Source of the DNA: Monodelphis domestica
Taxonomy: Eukaryota; Chordata; Mammalia; Didelphimorphia; Didelphidae
DNA length: 64,000 nt
Reading direction: 5' to 3'
Assembly: GCF_027887165.1 (NCBI RefSeq)
Contig: NC_077227.1
Coordinates: 76,068,305-76,132,304, forward strand
Both the position numbers and the translations under genes were made by a program. The notes beneath the pieces are model-generated. The model did not search any database. It was not told the origin of the DNA and saw nothing but the letters and a program-made list of their open reading frames with translations. Shown in pieces: positions 11,125 through 25,130 of the stretch (position 1 is its first letter; the number at the start of each line of letters is the position of its first letter).

Positions 11125-13559
11125 ATCCATTGAAGGCATTTCCATTTTATTTAAAAACTATTTACAATTTATTTGACCTTTCATAAATACTTTGTCTAAA
11201 ATCTTTTCACAGAGTGCTTTTACCTGAAGAAAAATGTACTATTGGCTAGGAAGTTGGGAGTGAGGAATGAGTGTGTGTGTGGGGGTATTGATGATAGGCT
11301 CTCCCTCTGATCTCTTCAATAGGGTAGAAGCATAGCCAAGAGTGGGCCCTAAGGCCTGAGCAGTGAAGGGAAGGAAGGAGTGAGGAGCCAGGTGGATGGT
11401 GTGTGAAGGGAAAGAATTTGTGGCCTAGATCTAGATCCTTGTGGCCCATGCATGATAGGTAAGAAGAATGGGTAAATAGCTGCTCTGACTCAAACCTTCT
11501 GACAGACCAAAACAAGGACTTCTCCTGGCCAGTGGCACTGAAAGCACTGGGATAATGAAAAGACAACTACATAAATTCTTATGAGGCAAAAGGGTTTATT
11601 CCAGGTCATGCACCACTTGGCTGTTGGCCATGCTTGGAAGGGAAGGTCACTGCCACACTGGGTAGGGCCATAGCTCACACACTGAGACTCCTAATTCCAT
11701 GTCACTTCACTTATAGTGAGGTTTTCATAAGGCCAACTCCACTGGGAAATTGGTTCTAGTTTGAGGAAAGAGAGAGGGAGGAGTCTGGCAGTGGACAGGC
11801 TTGTAATCTGGTATTTCTCAGAGTCTCTGACAGTCTCCAAGGTCCCGGAAGGGCTGGATTTATTCTTGGGCAAAGTGGGTGGTTGTTTGGTGTGATTTAA
11901 GGGATGTTTAGACAACCTCCCTTTTCCAGTCTCTTCCTCAAAGTGACTGAAATTCTTCCCTTCACTTTGCCCAATGGATTCTGAGTTCTAACCATCACCC
12001 ATCATTTAGCTGACTAGCATCCTTTTTAAGATAGTTAAAAGCAATTTACGCTTTCATATGAACTAAGTAAATCTGACTGATGTCCTCTTTTCAATCAGCT
12101 GAGATCATCTCTGAGGGAAGAAAAGTTTTGAATGGATGGCTGGAGTGGGGAAAGGAGTAGGAAGAAGCAATTCTGGAAAATGGGACACTTGGGGAGAGCT
12201 AGTACTGGTGAAGCACTCAAGGAGGGGGTGAACTCTGGCCTCCTAGAGGGCACCAGGCCCCTAGGACAACAATTAGGTAGGAGATGGGCCAAAACAGAAG
12301 AAGGGGACCAAAGACAAAAGACCTCGTTATAGGCACAAGTATTTCTGACCTGGGATGCCAGGGCATATCAAGATATAATCATTGCAACCATATGGCTATT
12401 TCTGAAAACTGCCCCTTCCTCAGCATCCCTTGAGAAAGAGCAGAAAATGAGAAAGGCTGCTAAGCTGGCCAGCAAGTCTAGCAGTAAGGAAGAGGGGTGG
12501 GGAAAGGAGGGAGAGTGTGAGAAATGATTCTCCGACATTCTAGGGGATGCACACTGCAGTTCCTTGAGAAAGAAACACAGGCTGATTCATTCTCTTTGAC
12601 TGACCTGGCACTCTTTGGTTAAAACTCATTTCCATAATTATTCACAGGGTTCTTGCTACTTTCCTTAATGGCTGAAATTGCATCTCTTGGCTTCCACCTG
12701 GGATTTGGCTGATCCATAGTAATTTGTCTTCCAGCATAGACCTATAAACTGATTGGTAACTTCTGGGTACTGCACAAGGTATAGAGAGGGTGTGACTCAG
12801 TCTTAACTCTCTATCCCTGGAGTTACTTAAGGAACCTTCTCTACCATTCCCCAAACTAGCTGCATACATGCATGCCTCTGCCACCAGACTCCTTCTTGAG
12901 CAGGAAATGGACCACTCACTGGAAGGGGTTCGAAGACTGTGGATATGTTTGTGTGTGTGCACATGTAGAGATAGATAAAATCATGTGTGTGGGTATGTAT
13001 GTGTGTATATATACACACATACATACCCACACACATAATCAAATAATACTTTGAACCTTCATCTTCTATTCCCTCTTTTGGGCCAATTCTCTCACCCGCC
13101 TCTCTGTCCTCTGGCTTACCCAGAGCTGAGTCATGTGCAGATGTTCCAGTTGGGTCAACAATGGCTTTCTGTCCTAGAGAAAGGGCTGCTGAAGTGAAAA
13201 CAGATGGCCTAACCCAGCACCGAGGGATCCCTAAGATCCACCAGGGAGCTGGAAGAGATGGGTCTTGAAGGGGATGCTGGTAAGCTGTGGTCACTTCTTT
13301 CCTGGATGGTGTCAGAACCATTTCCATAATGTTCCATTCAAGGCACTGGTTTCCTTTACAACATAAGCAAGGCTCTGAGCCAGAATGGAGGTGAGAGGAA
13401 ATATCTGTTGAAATTGACAGCTAGGAAACATGGAAAGAAAACATGGTGCCTTATTGCCTTTCGCAGGTCTCTAGGGGTGGAGGAGATGATTGAAGGATGG
13501 TCTTCCACAAAGTAGGTGGAAATCCGTCCACCCACCTAATGTCCAAGCATTACTTCCTG
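11125..13559 (-). other. CNNM1: CNNM1 3' UTR (extent approximate)
   Basis: From the CNNM1 stop downward the sequence is largely free of recognised SINEs and LINEs until about 11100, which fits a long UTR. Candidate poly(A) signals on the - strand are AATAAA at about 11592 and a pair near 11147 and 11168. I favour the distal pair, giving about 2.4 kb, but cannot prove it. The UTR carries a 54-bp perfect palindrome within a TG/CA-rich patch. Confidence 0.5.
12983..13036. repeat. 54-bp perfect spacerless palindrome in TG/CA repeat
   Basis: Bases 12983-13009 are the exact reverse complement of 13010-13036 (27-base arms, centre tata|tata, arms starting atgtgtgtgggtatgtatgt). No mismatch and no spacer are seen. 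In CNNM1 mRNA it would sit about 0.5 kb after the stop codon. Confidence 0.95.
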
Positions 13560-13639
13560 TCATGTGATGAGAGGTGTTAAATTGGAATTCTCCTCAGGGG
13601 TCCTCTCCCCATCTGGTGATCTCTTTCTTTTCCCACCAC
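13560..13639 (-). CDS. CNNM1: CNNM1 exon 12: C-terminus and stop
   Basis: The 80-nt coding part follows gtcttttcag and starts in phase 1. It encodes GGKRKRSPDGERTPEENSNL, then TPLIT and TGA. The human ending, as I recall it, is GQKRKRSPEGER...NSNLTPLIT, so the match is clear. The basic KRKR is a candidate phospho-regulated or trafficking motif (inference). The coding block is too short to stand out as an open frame. Confidence 0.95.
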
Positions 13640-14899
<1,260 letters not shown>

Positions 14900-15070
14900 T
14901 CAACCTCAGGTTCTTTGTAAGTGGAGTATACTTTCCACTGTACTATGCTGAACCCTTATCCCCCCAATATACTCCACTTAGAAAATCAGTTACTTGGCTC
15001 TCTTCTGGTTATAGCAATTGCAGGTTTACTCCTAGAAGAATGTATCTCAGGATTAACCTTAAAATATAAA

Positions 15071-15278
15071 GGGGGGGGGGCAGCTGGGTAGCTCAGAGAA
15101 TTGAGAGCCAGGCCTAGAGACGAGAGGTCCTGGGTTCAAATCTGACCTCAGACACTTCCCAGCTGTGTGACCCTGGGCAAGTCACGTAACCCCCATTGCC
15201 TAGCCCTTACCACTCTTCTGCCTTGGAACCGATACACAGTATTGATTCCAAGATGGAAGGTAAGGGTTTAAAAAAATT
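15071..15278 (+). repeat. WSINE1-type SINE, forward, near full length
   Basis: A G-run leads into cagctgggtagctcagagaa, then gaggtcctgggttcaaatct, gtgaccctgggcaagtcac, cttggaaccgatacacagta and an A-rich end. It is one of the better-preserved copies. Confidence 0.95.
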
Positions 15279-15869
15279 TTATATTTTTAATACATATATA
15301 TAAAGGACTCCATGTTTTGGACTGGGATCATTTTCAAAATGTAGAAGGATTGAAATCAGGCTCATTTTGAGGAAGGTGAATCCTAGGGTCTAAGGCAGTG
15401 GGGTTAGGGATCCCCATGACAACAAAACAGATGTTGGGGGCACCTGCCCCCACAGAGATTGGCACAACACTTCACATGAAATATGTAAAGCTAAATGACC
15501 AGAGTCATCACAGTCAGCAGTGAATAAAAAAGGTTGTCCAGTTGTAAATCTAGATAGTTGACCTGTGGGTGGGGTTGGATTATTCTGATGGGGAAATCTT
15601 GGTGGTTCTTTCTCTGGGAGAATTTAAAATCAATGTAAGCAAGGTCTTGTTTCAACTTTCTACCTCCCCAGGGCAAAGCAATTGTCAGTACTTGGTGGGA
15701 GCCTCAGTTTACTGAAAGGTTAGCTCAGTGATTATGGTGCATGGAACCCCAAACCCCCTCCACTTTCCCTTCCTTAAAATCGGGAGACTTTTTGTTTTGT
15801 TAAGAGGGAACCTCAGATTGGAGGATGGACCGATGAACTAGACCCAGAGTCCAAGTGGGGAATTTCTAC

Positions 15870-16080
15870 ATGAGGGCCATTTTCCTGGGGGTCCCTGAGA
15901 CCTTTTCAGGGAGTCCATTTTCATAATTGTACTACGGTATACTACAGTATTTTCATTTCTAACATGGTAAATATTGATAGGTATAACCCACATAAAGGAA
16001 GGCTCTTTGTGGGGAGGGCCCTAATAATTTTTAAGAATATAAAGGGACCCTGAAACTAAAAGGCTTGAGAACTACTGCCT
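15870..16080. mobile_element. hAT-type DNA transposon relic
   Basis: ggtccctgagaccttttcag near the start and gggaccctgaaactaaaagg plus cttgagaactactgcctg at the end match the termini of ancient mammalian hAT elements. Internal TA-rich sequence (gtactacggtatactacagt) is consistent. Family not resolved. Confidence 0.6.
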
Positions 16081-16964
16081 GATGCTAGATAGATCACCTC
16101 ATCTAGAGGGAATAAGTTAGGGTTGGGGTTGGAGAATTCTAGTTGGGGATCAAAACTAAGGAGCCTCTCACTTTTTTATTTTAGGATCTCACAGATTTAT
16201 TTTAGGAAATATACCTCCTGATGTTATTTAATAAATATATTTTAAATATATAAATATATAAAATAAAAAATAATAAAAATTAATAAACTAATTAAAAATA
16301 TTCTACTTCCTGATGTATTATTCTGAATATATGTATAGGCACATATAGACATGTTCCTATGCATCTGTAGATTTCTGTAGCAATATAATACATCTATGCA
16401 CATAAACACACATATTATAAGCAAGCTGCGATTGTGTGGTCTGGATCTAAAGAGGGAGTTGAATGAATGACGAGAAGGGACGGCTGCTAGGCCAGATTTG
16501 GCAGCAGGGTTGACATCACTGATCCCAAAGTAGCTCGGACCTAGGCAGATCTGGGAGTCCCAGAGTCTCAGGTTACAGTTCTGTGATTACAGAGATTTAG
16601 AAAATAGAGGTGAAAGCCTGAAGGCTAGAAGACCCCCATATCTATTCCAGTGAGAGGAGCTGGTGCCGGGGAAGTGAATTCTGGATCAGCATCCCAGGGG
16701 AATCCTTTCTGGAGTTCCACAAAGCAGCCTTTGCTACAGCACCATTCTTAAAGGCCAGGTGCTAGGCAGGTCAGGAGAAAGGCTGTCTAACATTCATAGA
16801 GAATGAAGGGAATAGAAATGTTGCCCTGGGCATAAAAATTAAGCCAAATCCCAACATTCCCTTTTCTCAGCCTCATTGGCTACTCTGCTACTAAAGAGTG
16901 ATTGTTCTCATACTCCTTTTGTAGTAGAAAGACCAATTACCACTCTGCCCCTGTAGCCAGACAA

Positions 16965-17190
16965 CACAGACTGAGTAGAATGTTGGACTTGTGAGTCAGG
17001 AAGACCTGAATTCAAGACCTGTCCCTGACACTGACTAGCTGTATGATCTTGGGCAAGTCACATAACTTTTCTCTCTCAGTTTCTCCATCTTTGAAATGGG
17101 AATAAAAACAGCATCTACTTCTCAGGTTTGTTGGAAGGATCAAACGAGGCAGCATATTATAAAATGAACAGCAAACTTAAAACGCTTTAT
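16965..17190 (+). repeat. THER1/MIR SINE, forward
   Basis: Order tgagtcaggaagacctgaat, tgatcttgggcaagtcacat, cagtttctccatctttgaaa and caggtttgttggaaggatca is diagnostic of THER1/MIR. Confidence 0.85.
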
Positions 17191-17194
17191 AATG

Positions 17195-18500
17195 GTTTTG
17201 TACAAACAAAACTAATATAAACAAGATTAGAAGGGAATGAACAAACTGGGGAAAATAATTGACAGCAAATTTCTCGGAGAAAGGTCTTATTTCTCAAATC
17301 TATATAGAAACTCAAGTTAAATTTATAAGAATGTGTCATTCCTCAAATGATAAATTGTCAAAGGATATTAATAGTTTTCAGATGAAGAAATCAAAGCTAT
17401 CAATAATCATATGAAAAAATATTCCAAATCACTCTTGATTAGAGAAATGGTCATTAAAACAACTCTGGGTACCACCTCACGCCCATCAAATTGGCCAATA
17501 TGACAATGAAGGAAAATCATAAATATTAGAGGGGATGTGGCATAATTGGTACACTAATATTTTTGTAGGAATATAGTTATGGATAAGACTGGTTTTCTAG
17601 GGTTAGTTAAAATAAGGGAATTTTGAGATAAGCCCTGAGAAAGGATTCTGGGTAAGAAAGGAATTGTGGGAGTCTAAAACTGAAAATAACTGAACTTCAC
17701 TTCACTTCTTGGATTTCATCTGAGCTGGCAGTAGGTCTTGTCTCTTTGCCTACATTTCCATCAAGCTGAAGGAGAAGTTTTGCTCTAAGAGATTCTCCCT
17801 GGATAGCCAAGATTTCGTGGAGAAATCTGTGACATCTAGGTAGAGGATTTATTTGGAGGAAACCAATTTCCCCTGAGTCCAAAGATCATCTGTCAGTGGT
17901 CCAGCACAGAATCCTTTCCCAGGGCTTATCTCAAAATTCCCTTCCTTTAACTAACCCTAGAAAACTAGTCATCCCCTATAATCCTACACTTTGTTGGTGG
18001 AGTTGCAAACTAATCCAACCATTCTGGAGAGCAATTTGGAACTATGCCCAAAGGGCTATAAAATGGTATATATGCTTTGATCCAGCAATATCATGACTAG
18101 GTCCATGTCCCAAGGAGATAATAAAAGGGGTAGGCGGTAAAGGACCTATTTGTACAAAATGTTTATAGTAGCACTTTTTGTAGTGGCAAAGAATTGGAAA
18201 TTGAAGGGATGTCCATAAATTGGAGAATGACTGAACAAATTGTGGTACATGATGGTGATGGAATACTATTGTGCTATAAGAAATGGTAAATTGATGCAGA
18301 GTAAAATAAGCAGAACCAGGAAAATCTTGTACATGGTAACACCAATATTGTACAATGTTCAGCTGTGAAAGACTTAGCTACTCTTAGCAATACAATGATC
18401 CAGGACAATTCTGAAGGACTTATGATGAAGAATTAGATCTTTTCCAAAGAAAGAACTATTTGAATTGGAATGCAGATCAAAGCATGCTAGTTTTCATTTT
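17195..18500 (+). mobile_element. L1 ORF2 3' relic, split by a DNA transposon
   Basis: Forward L1: gtacaaacaaaactaatata, aactctgggtaccacctcac and gaggggatgtggcataattg to 17565, resuming at 17987 with ttgttggtggagttgcaaac, attctggagagcaatttgga, ctgaacaaattgtggtacat and the 3' UTR. The same order is seen intact at 60481-62218. Frames are broken. Confidence 0.88.
17568..17984. mobile_element. 417-bp DNA transposon with long inverted repeats, TA target site
   Basis: The ends are inverted repeats: the 64 bases that finish the left arm at 17650 and those that begin the right arm at 17907 differ at only about four positions (shared words ttttctagggttagttaa and gggaattttgagataagccc). Outer ends are looser (taggaatatag against taggattatag). 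TA flanks both sides (17566-17567, 17985-17986), as expected of a Tc1/mariner-type insertion. The 255-base core has no evident transposase. Confidence 0.8.
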
Positions 18501-18545
18501 AGTTTGTGTCTTTATTTTGAGGTTTTGGTTTTATATGAGTATTTT

Positions 18546-18735
18546 CTAGGTGGTTCAGTGGATTGAGAGCTAAGCCTAGTGATGGGAGGTCCTAGATTCA
18601 AATCTGACCTCAGGCACTTCCAACTGTGTGACCCTGAACAAGTCACTTAACCCCATTACCTAGTCCTTACCACCCTTTTTGCCTTGGAACCAATATACAG
18701 TATTGATTCTAAGATGGAAGGTAAAGATTTTACAA
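18546..18735 (+). repeat. WSINE1-type SINE, forward
   Basis: taggtggttcagtggattga, gggaggtcctagattcaaat and gattctaagatggaaggtaa are in order; the extreme head is missing. It directly follows the L1 3' end. Confidence 0.9.
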
Positions 18736-18867
18736 CAAACAAACAAAGCCTCCCCACTATGTAAAATATTAGTTATTATTATTATAGCCTGAGGAGGTCA
18801 TTTTGTCAGAGCCTTGGTTTTCTGCCTTGTAAAATTGGGGAGAATATAGTACATTAGACCATCTCTA

Positions 18868-19389
<522 letters not shown>

Positions 19390-19774
19390 CTAAGAGAAAG
19401 CAGAGAGAGGGCCAGACAGGTCAGCATGGACTGATCAGCCCTCCCACCTTTGGAGCCCATCCTGGGCAGAAGCAACCAACTCATCCTAGTCCAAGAGGCA
19501 GTGCCATTTTGAATATCAACCCCCTGGCCCTCTAGCCCTACCCATTGAGAGGAGGAACAGCAGAACAGCAGGGACAGCCTGCTCAGAAAGGTCTCCCCAA
19601 ATGGTGACAAATGCTAGTAGTAAAATAGAAAACATCCTAAAATACAGCCATATTTTCCAAGAATAGTAATTTGATGCCACTATCAGTCTTTAATACTCTA
19701 ATGCTAACTAATTTGACAAGCCCCTCTAGGAGGACAGAGTCTTTAGGGAATAAGTCAAAGGAAAAGGAGAAGAA

Positions 19775-20035
19775 AAAGGCTCCTGAGAGGTGACTTCAAG
19801 AATCTGAAGGGCTTTCACCTGAGGGAGGGATTAGACTTGTTCTGTTTGGCCTCAGAGGACCAAACCAGGAGAAACAGGTGGCAGTTGTCAATAGATAAAT
19901 TTAGATTTTATAAAGGAAAACTTCCTAACAATTAGGCAGATCAGAGAGTGGAATGTCTTGCTTTGGGACGTAACAGGATTCCCACCCACTAGCAATTTTT
20001 AAGCAAAGGCCAGCTGGCCACTTTTCAATATATGT
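19775..20035 (+). mobile_element. CR1/L3 LINE 3' fragment
   Basis: gaagggctttcacctgaggg, gattagacttgttctgtttg and aaaacttcctaacaattagg are in the order known for the CR1/L3 3' region. Confidence 0.75.
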
Positions 20036-20269
20036 TCAATCAATAAATGCTCACGGATTGATGCCATGTTCCATAATGATTCAGGTCCTTTACAACTCTG
20101 AGTTCTTGTGACAAGTAAATTAAAATAGAAGAAAAGGGCTAATGTCGCAGGAGATGTCCTAAGGGTAAGCCTATCTTCCCCATCAGTGCCACCTTTTGGG
20201 AAAGACTGTAGTGAGGTGTTGAGATTGGGGGGGGGGAGGTGTGCTTTGGAAGTCACGGGGGAATATGAG

Positions 20270-20500
20270 AACAACTAACATTTATATCATGCTTTGAGGT
20301 TTACAGAGAACTTTAAAATATGATCTCCTTTTATCCTTCTAACAACTTAAAAAACTAGGTGCCATTATTATTCCCTTTACCTATGAAGGCATGGAGGCAG
20401 ACACAGGTAAAGTGATTTACCTTAGGGTCACATAGCTAGTAAGTCTCTGAGGCCAAATTTGAACTCAGGCTCTATCCACCAAGCCACCTTTGTTCCCTTA
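20270..20500 (-). repeat. THER1/MIR SINE relic, reverse
   Basis: acatttatatcatgctttga, a cctatgaaggcatggaggca variant, gggtcacatagctagtaagt and ccaaatttgaactcaggctc follow the reversed MIR order. Confidence 0.8.
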
Positions 20501-20949
20501 AGTGAATGAATGATAGACTGTAATAACATGGACTATGAAGGACCTTTGGCTGCTAGAAGGCAGGCTGGCTGAAAGCAGGATGGAAAGACTCAAAAACAAA
20601 TTTTGCCTATTTCTCAACTTGAATTTCATGGATATTTGCTTGATATTGTCAGGGCTCTGATCCTTCAAACTCTCTCTTGGAACTCCTCCATTAGCTGCGT
20701 TCTGTTTCAGATCTAAACCTTACATACAGTTGTTCAGATCTGAGATAGAAAGAAAGCGCCTAATGATTCCCATAAGAATAGGAAGCCACCTGAGTTTGGA
20801 AAAACCAGAAAACCCTTCCTCTGACTCTTTGGGACTCTGGGTTCAGTTTCTTCCCTTTGCTTACTTGAGAAAAGACTTCAGCATAAAATTAACTTCAAAT
20901 AATTTCCAGGTCACATCCAGCCCTCCCCAACTGAGTTTTGGGGTCCATC

Positions 20950-21180
20950 TGGCCAAGTGGTTCTTAAACTAAAATCCATAGTGGATTTCAAGAGGTCAGT
21001 GAACTTGGATGGAGGAAAAAACATATCTTAATTTTCACTAAGCTCTAACAGAAATACAGCATTTCCTTTAAGAATGATTTCAGAAAACAAACAATAAATA
21101 TGATTCTGAGGAGTCTTTGGGCTCCATCAGATTGCCAAAGGAGTCCATGATACACCAACAGTTAAGAATCCCTCATAGAG
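20950..21180 (+). mobile_element. hAT-Charlie (MER5-like) element
   Basis: ccaagtggttcttaaact at one end and agttaagaatccctcatag at the other are imperfect inverted termini. Between them are gtcagtgaacttggatggag, ttcactaagctctaacagaa and ttgccaaaggagtccatgat, hallmarks of an ancient mammalian hAT MITE. Confidence 0.7.
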
Positions 21181-21576
21181 ATTGACCACCTCATATTACA
21201 GATGAGGAAACAGAGAGGAACTGATCTTTTCAAAGTCCTATAAAGTTAATTGAATAGTTTGGATTTGGGATCCAGGTCTCAAAGACCTACCCGATCTGCT
21301 ATCCTCTCCATTACCCCCCAGTTGCCTCAAATGATTACTTTAAACTTTGAAGTTCTTCTAGAGGCCTATAAATTGAACTATTGAGGAATTTGGTATTAAG
21401 AGGAAATGTACCTACAAGAGAATTCAGCTGGAATCTTTTTTCTTTTAAGTAAGAAAGTCCAATTGGACTGGCAGTTTTTATACTATGGCTAGGAATTATA
21501 TTAAGAAAGGCTCCAAAGAATCTCAGTCTTCCTGAGGAAAGAAGTCGTATTTTGGTGCTATGTGTTTTTTTTCTTA

Positions 21577-21771
21577 AACCCATACCTTTTCGTCTTAGAA
21601 TCAATATTGTGTATTGGTTTCAAGGCAGAAAAGTGATGAGGGATAGACGACTGGAGATAAGTGACTTGCCCAGGGTCACACAGCTAGGAAGTACCCAAGG
21701 TCACATTTGAACCCAGGACCTCCTATCACTAGGCCTAGCTCTCTATCCACTGGAGTCACCTAGCTGTCCCC
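21577..21771 (-). repeat. WSINE1-type SINE, reverse
   Basis: cttagaatcaatattgtgta, gtgacttgcccagggtcaca and cacctagctgtcccc in order; near full length. Confidence 0.92.
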
Positions 21772-22329
21772 TTTCTATGCCATCTACAAGTATTACCATA
21801 AATTAGAATCTGTTTTTAGGTTGGGTTACATACTCTGAAGGTCACTAAGCAAAGGATGATGGGTAGATAGGAGTGACTTGTGTCTGCTAGGGATAGTGTC
21901 TTGGCTTCTCCAGAGTATATAGTTCAACATATTTGATGCTGAATTTTCAGGGGTATCTCTGCATTGGATGCAATTTTGCTCACAACAGATTTTTTTGATG
22001 CATAAACATGATGGAGGTGGGCTCTGGAATGAACTTGAAGGCAACAGTTGTGTTTGGATACTGATGACCCTGTGAAAGTATTTCTTTCCTCCATCCTCTC
22101 TAGCCCCTGAAAGCCATGGGATTTTTTACTGGACTAAAAGGTTATGATTCAGCAGTGAAGCATAGGGACTAATACCACCTCAGACTGAGTCTAGAGAGGC
22201 ATAGTTTCCAGAAACAGGGAGGTGACAGTCCCATTTTACTCTGCCCTGGTCATACCACATTTTTTAGCTCAATGTTGAATCAAAAGCCCTGCTATTAAAT
22301 CAGAAGACTTCCTATTCTGCTGAGAGGGA

Positions 22330-22800
22330 ACTTGGGTTTGGCAAAATAAAGCAATGAATCAGGGCATTGGGTGCCATGGTTTGGAGAGAACATATTAGAT
22401 GGTGATCATTCAAAGGAAGGCAGCCAAAGTGGTGAAAAGATTAAAGTTCATGCAATAAGAATCTCTGTGGAAGGCACCAGGGACGTTTAGCCTGGAAAAG
22501 AGAAGATTCCTGTGGGACAATAAGGATCACTTGGAAGAGGGATTAGATTTGGTGAGGGTGGAATTAGTAGCAATGACCCAAAATGAGGTCTGGGCAACTT
22601 TGGGTTGATATAAAGAAAATCCAGAAAGAGCTATCCAATTGTGGAATGGGCTGCCTTGGGGAACTTGTGAGTTTTCTCAGTTGGGACCTTTCAAGCAAAG
22701 GCTGGCTGACTATTTGTCAGGGAAATAATCCCTTTTCAGGAATAAGTTGGAATAGACGGCCACAGAGGTCCCTTCTAACCCTGAGATTCTGTGATTCTGA
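22330..22800 (+). mobile_element. CR1/L3 LINE 3' end
   Basis: aaggaaggcagccaaagtgg, gtttagcctggaaaagagaa, gtggaatgggctgccttggg and acagaggtcccttctaaccc, ending tgagattctgtgattctg, reproduce the CR1/L3 terminus. At about 470 bases it is the longest such copy in the window. Confidence 0.8.
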
Positions 22801-22939
22801 TCCTTCATTTAAGTCGCCACTTAACCCTCTTTGTGGTGTCTGTCACCCTCACCACACTCCCTACACCAGCCTTGTTTTGAGAAATCATTTGGGACTCTCT
22901 CTAGATCACAGAAAAAAACCAACAAGACACAAAGAAATG

Positions 22940-23060
22940 TCAGGACTGGAAGGGACCTGTAGAGTCTGAACTTACGTCAGACCTAGTCCAACCCTTCTAA
23001 TTTTTACAGATAAGGAAACCGAGGTTTCCAGAGGGGAAGGACTTGATCAAATGGCTAGTT
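22940..23060 (-). repeat. MIR-type relic, reverse
   Basis: caggactggaagggacctgt and acagataaggaaaccgaggt are reverse MIR/THER1 landmarks; both ends are lost. Confidence 0.6.
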
Positions 23061-23663
23061 GGTGTTCCAGTTGTGAATAAAAAAATCAACCTGACCTCCT
23101 TCCAGTTATCCCATAGCTCCAAAGCTATGACAAATATTAAATGGTGCTTGAAAAAAAAAACTTTCCTTTCTTACAACCACCCTATGAAGAATGAAAGGCA
23201 AAACAGGACTCATTTCCCTATAATTATAACAACATCTGTGACTGTGCAAGTAGTAGTCTCTTTGTATTGCAAATGAAAACATAGAACTCAACTCATGTCA
23301 GATCTATGAATCAAACCTACGTCTTTCCTAACTCCAAAAGTAGCATTCTTTTTCTATCATGTCTCCTGTTTACAGATTTTTTTCAACCTGAAATTTTCCT
23401 TACAATTTAATTTTGACTCATAGTTTCTTTCTTCTCTTTGCAATTTTTGGGGGTGCAATTTTCCAGATCCAGATGGAAACAAAATGGAACAATGCTTGGC
23501 ACATAGTTGGTGCTTAATAAATGTTTATTGAATGAAGTAATGCTTAAACCACAGTGCAAATAGTAAGTCATTTAAAGACAGACATGGAATAAGAGTGATG
23601 TTCAAGGTTTTCATCTGGGTAGACAGCAGTTATTAGCACCAGCTTAACAATATCATCAAACAG

Positions 23664-23860
23664 GGCAGCTAGATGGCTCAGTGGATTGAAAGACATGCCT
23701 GGATATGGGAAGTCCTGGGTTCAAATATGGCCTCAGATACATCCTAGCTGAGTGGCCTTGGGCAAGTCACTTAACCCCAATTGCCTAGCCCTTCCTGCTT
23801 TTCTGCCTTGGAACTAGTATTTAGTATCAGTTCTAAGGTAGTAAGTAAAGGTTTGGGTTT
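23664..23860 (+). repeat. WSINE1-type SINE, forward
   Basis: gggcagctagatggctcagt, gggaagtcctgggttcaaat, ggccttgggcaagtcactta and a truncated tail; near full length. Confidence 0.93.
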
Positions 23861-24599
23861 TTTAGACCATGTAGTTAAACACTGAAGTGGCACATCTTAT
23901 AATTTGGCACCGATTAGCTGTGTGACCATGGGCAAGCAACCTTTCTGAATCTTAAGGCTTCATGATTCTAATTGATTTCTCTAGGCAAAATTGAGTGCAC
24001 ACTCTTGAAAAGTGGCAAACATTTGCTTTGTACTTGAGCTGCAAAACTGTAGGCTGCCAGTTCCATGTGCAAGTAATTTCCTGGGTCAGAAAATGGCAGA
24101 GGTTCAGCTGGTTCAGGAGTCTAAGCGCGGTCTTTCCTAAGAGCCAAATAAAGGATTTTCTGATTCATCGAAATCTGAGTGGCTTCTCAGTGTCCTGTGA
24201 GTCATTAGCTGCTTTCTTGCTGTTTCCATCTCTGGTCATTACGAGTGAGAGCTCCTGACAAGCCGGAGCCCTAGACTTAGCCCTGAGAGAACGCCGGCCT
24301 TGGGATTCTCCAATTGTACGTGTCCTGGTTAGGGAAAAGCTGAGTCATATTCCTGTTCAGCCCCAGTTGGAACAACTGTTTCTAACTATAAAGTTCAGAT
24401 AGCTTGAATGTGCACGACTTTGCCAGTAAGCAAAGCTTCAGGGAAGCCCTGGGAAATCCTGTCCCTCCACCCGCTGCTCCCTGCGTGGATAGAAATACCC
24501 TGGACTCCAAATCCTCCTGAAACCCCGCCGCCACACACCATGCCTTTCCCCAACTTCTTCACTTGGATGCACAGTGCAACTGCAGTTAGGAAATTGTGA

Positions 24600-24825
24600 T
24601 GGATTACCTGTCAGGAGCCAGTTCAAATCTGGCCTCAGACACTTACTAGCTCTGTGACTCTGGGAGAGTCATTTCACCCTGTCTGCCTTCGTTTTCTCAT
24701 CTGCAAAGTGAGCGAGAGAAGGAAATGGCAAACCACTCTAATATCCTAGCCAAGAAAGCTCCCGATGGGGGGTCACAAAGGGTAGCACAATGGAAACAAC
24801 TCAACCACAACATCAACAAACTTTT
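24600..24825 (+). repeat. Marsupial SINE, second type, forward
   Basis: The 5' half resembles tRNA/MIR (ctggcctcagacacttacta) but the 3' half reads gaaggaaatggcaaaccact, ccaagaaagctcccgatggg and gtcacaaagggtagcacaat, ending aacaactcaaccacaacatc. This tail defines a SINE distinct from the WSINE1 type. Other copies are at 57485-57690 and 63580-63800. Confidence 0.82.
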
Positions 24826-24924
24826 GAGAAAGGAATGCATGAGGTGGTCATGCCCTCCATGGCTTTTAATCAAGGCTACAGGAAGCCTGATTAATAATTG
24901 GGAAGCATGTTTTATGAGGTGATG

Positions 24925-25130
24925 GGGGGCAGTATGGTATATGAAAAGAGCCCTGAATTGGTAACTGGAGACCTGCATTCAAATTCCCCATTGAATTCTG
25001 GGTGAATTCAATAAAATTACTTCATCACTTTGGGCCTCGATTTTCTCATCTGCCAAACGAGAGGAGTGGGGCAGACTTGTTGGCCTCAAAGGTCTCTAGT
25101 AGCTTTAAATCTATGATCCTCTGAATTCTT
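24925..25130 (+). repeat. THER1/MIR SINE, forward
   Basis: tgaaaagagccctgaattgg, acctgcattcaaattcccca, ctcgattttctcatctgcca and gctttaaatctatgatcctc in order. Confidence 0.75.

Noticed and set aside
12827..13327. A 166-codon minus-strand frame containing SLGQKAIVDPTG, preceded by ctctag, as the CNNM1 last exon
   Set aside because: The phase gives Arg instead of Ser and the rest does not match the CNNM1 end. The true terminal exon with KRKRSP...NSNLTPLIT is at 13560-13639.
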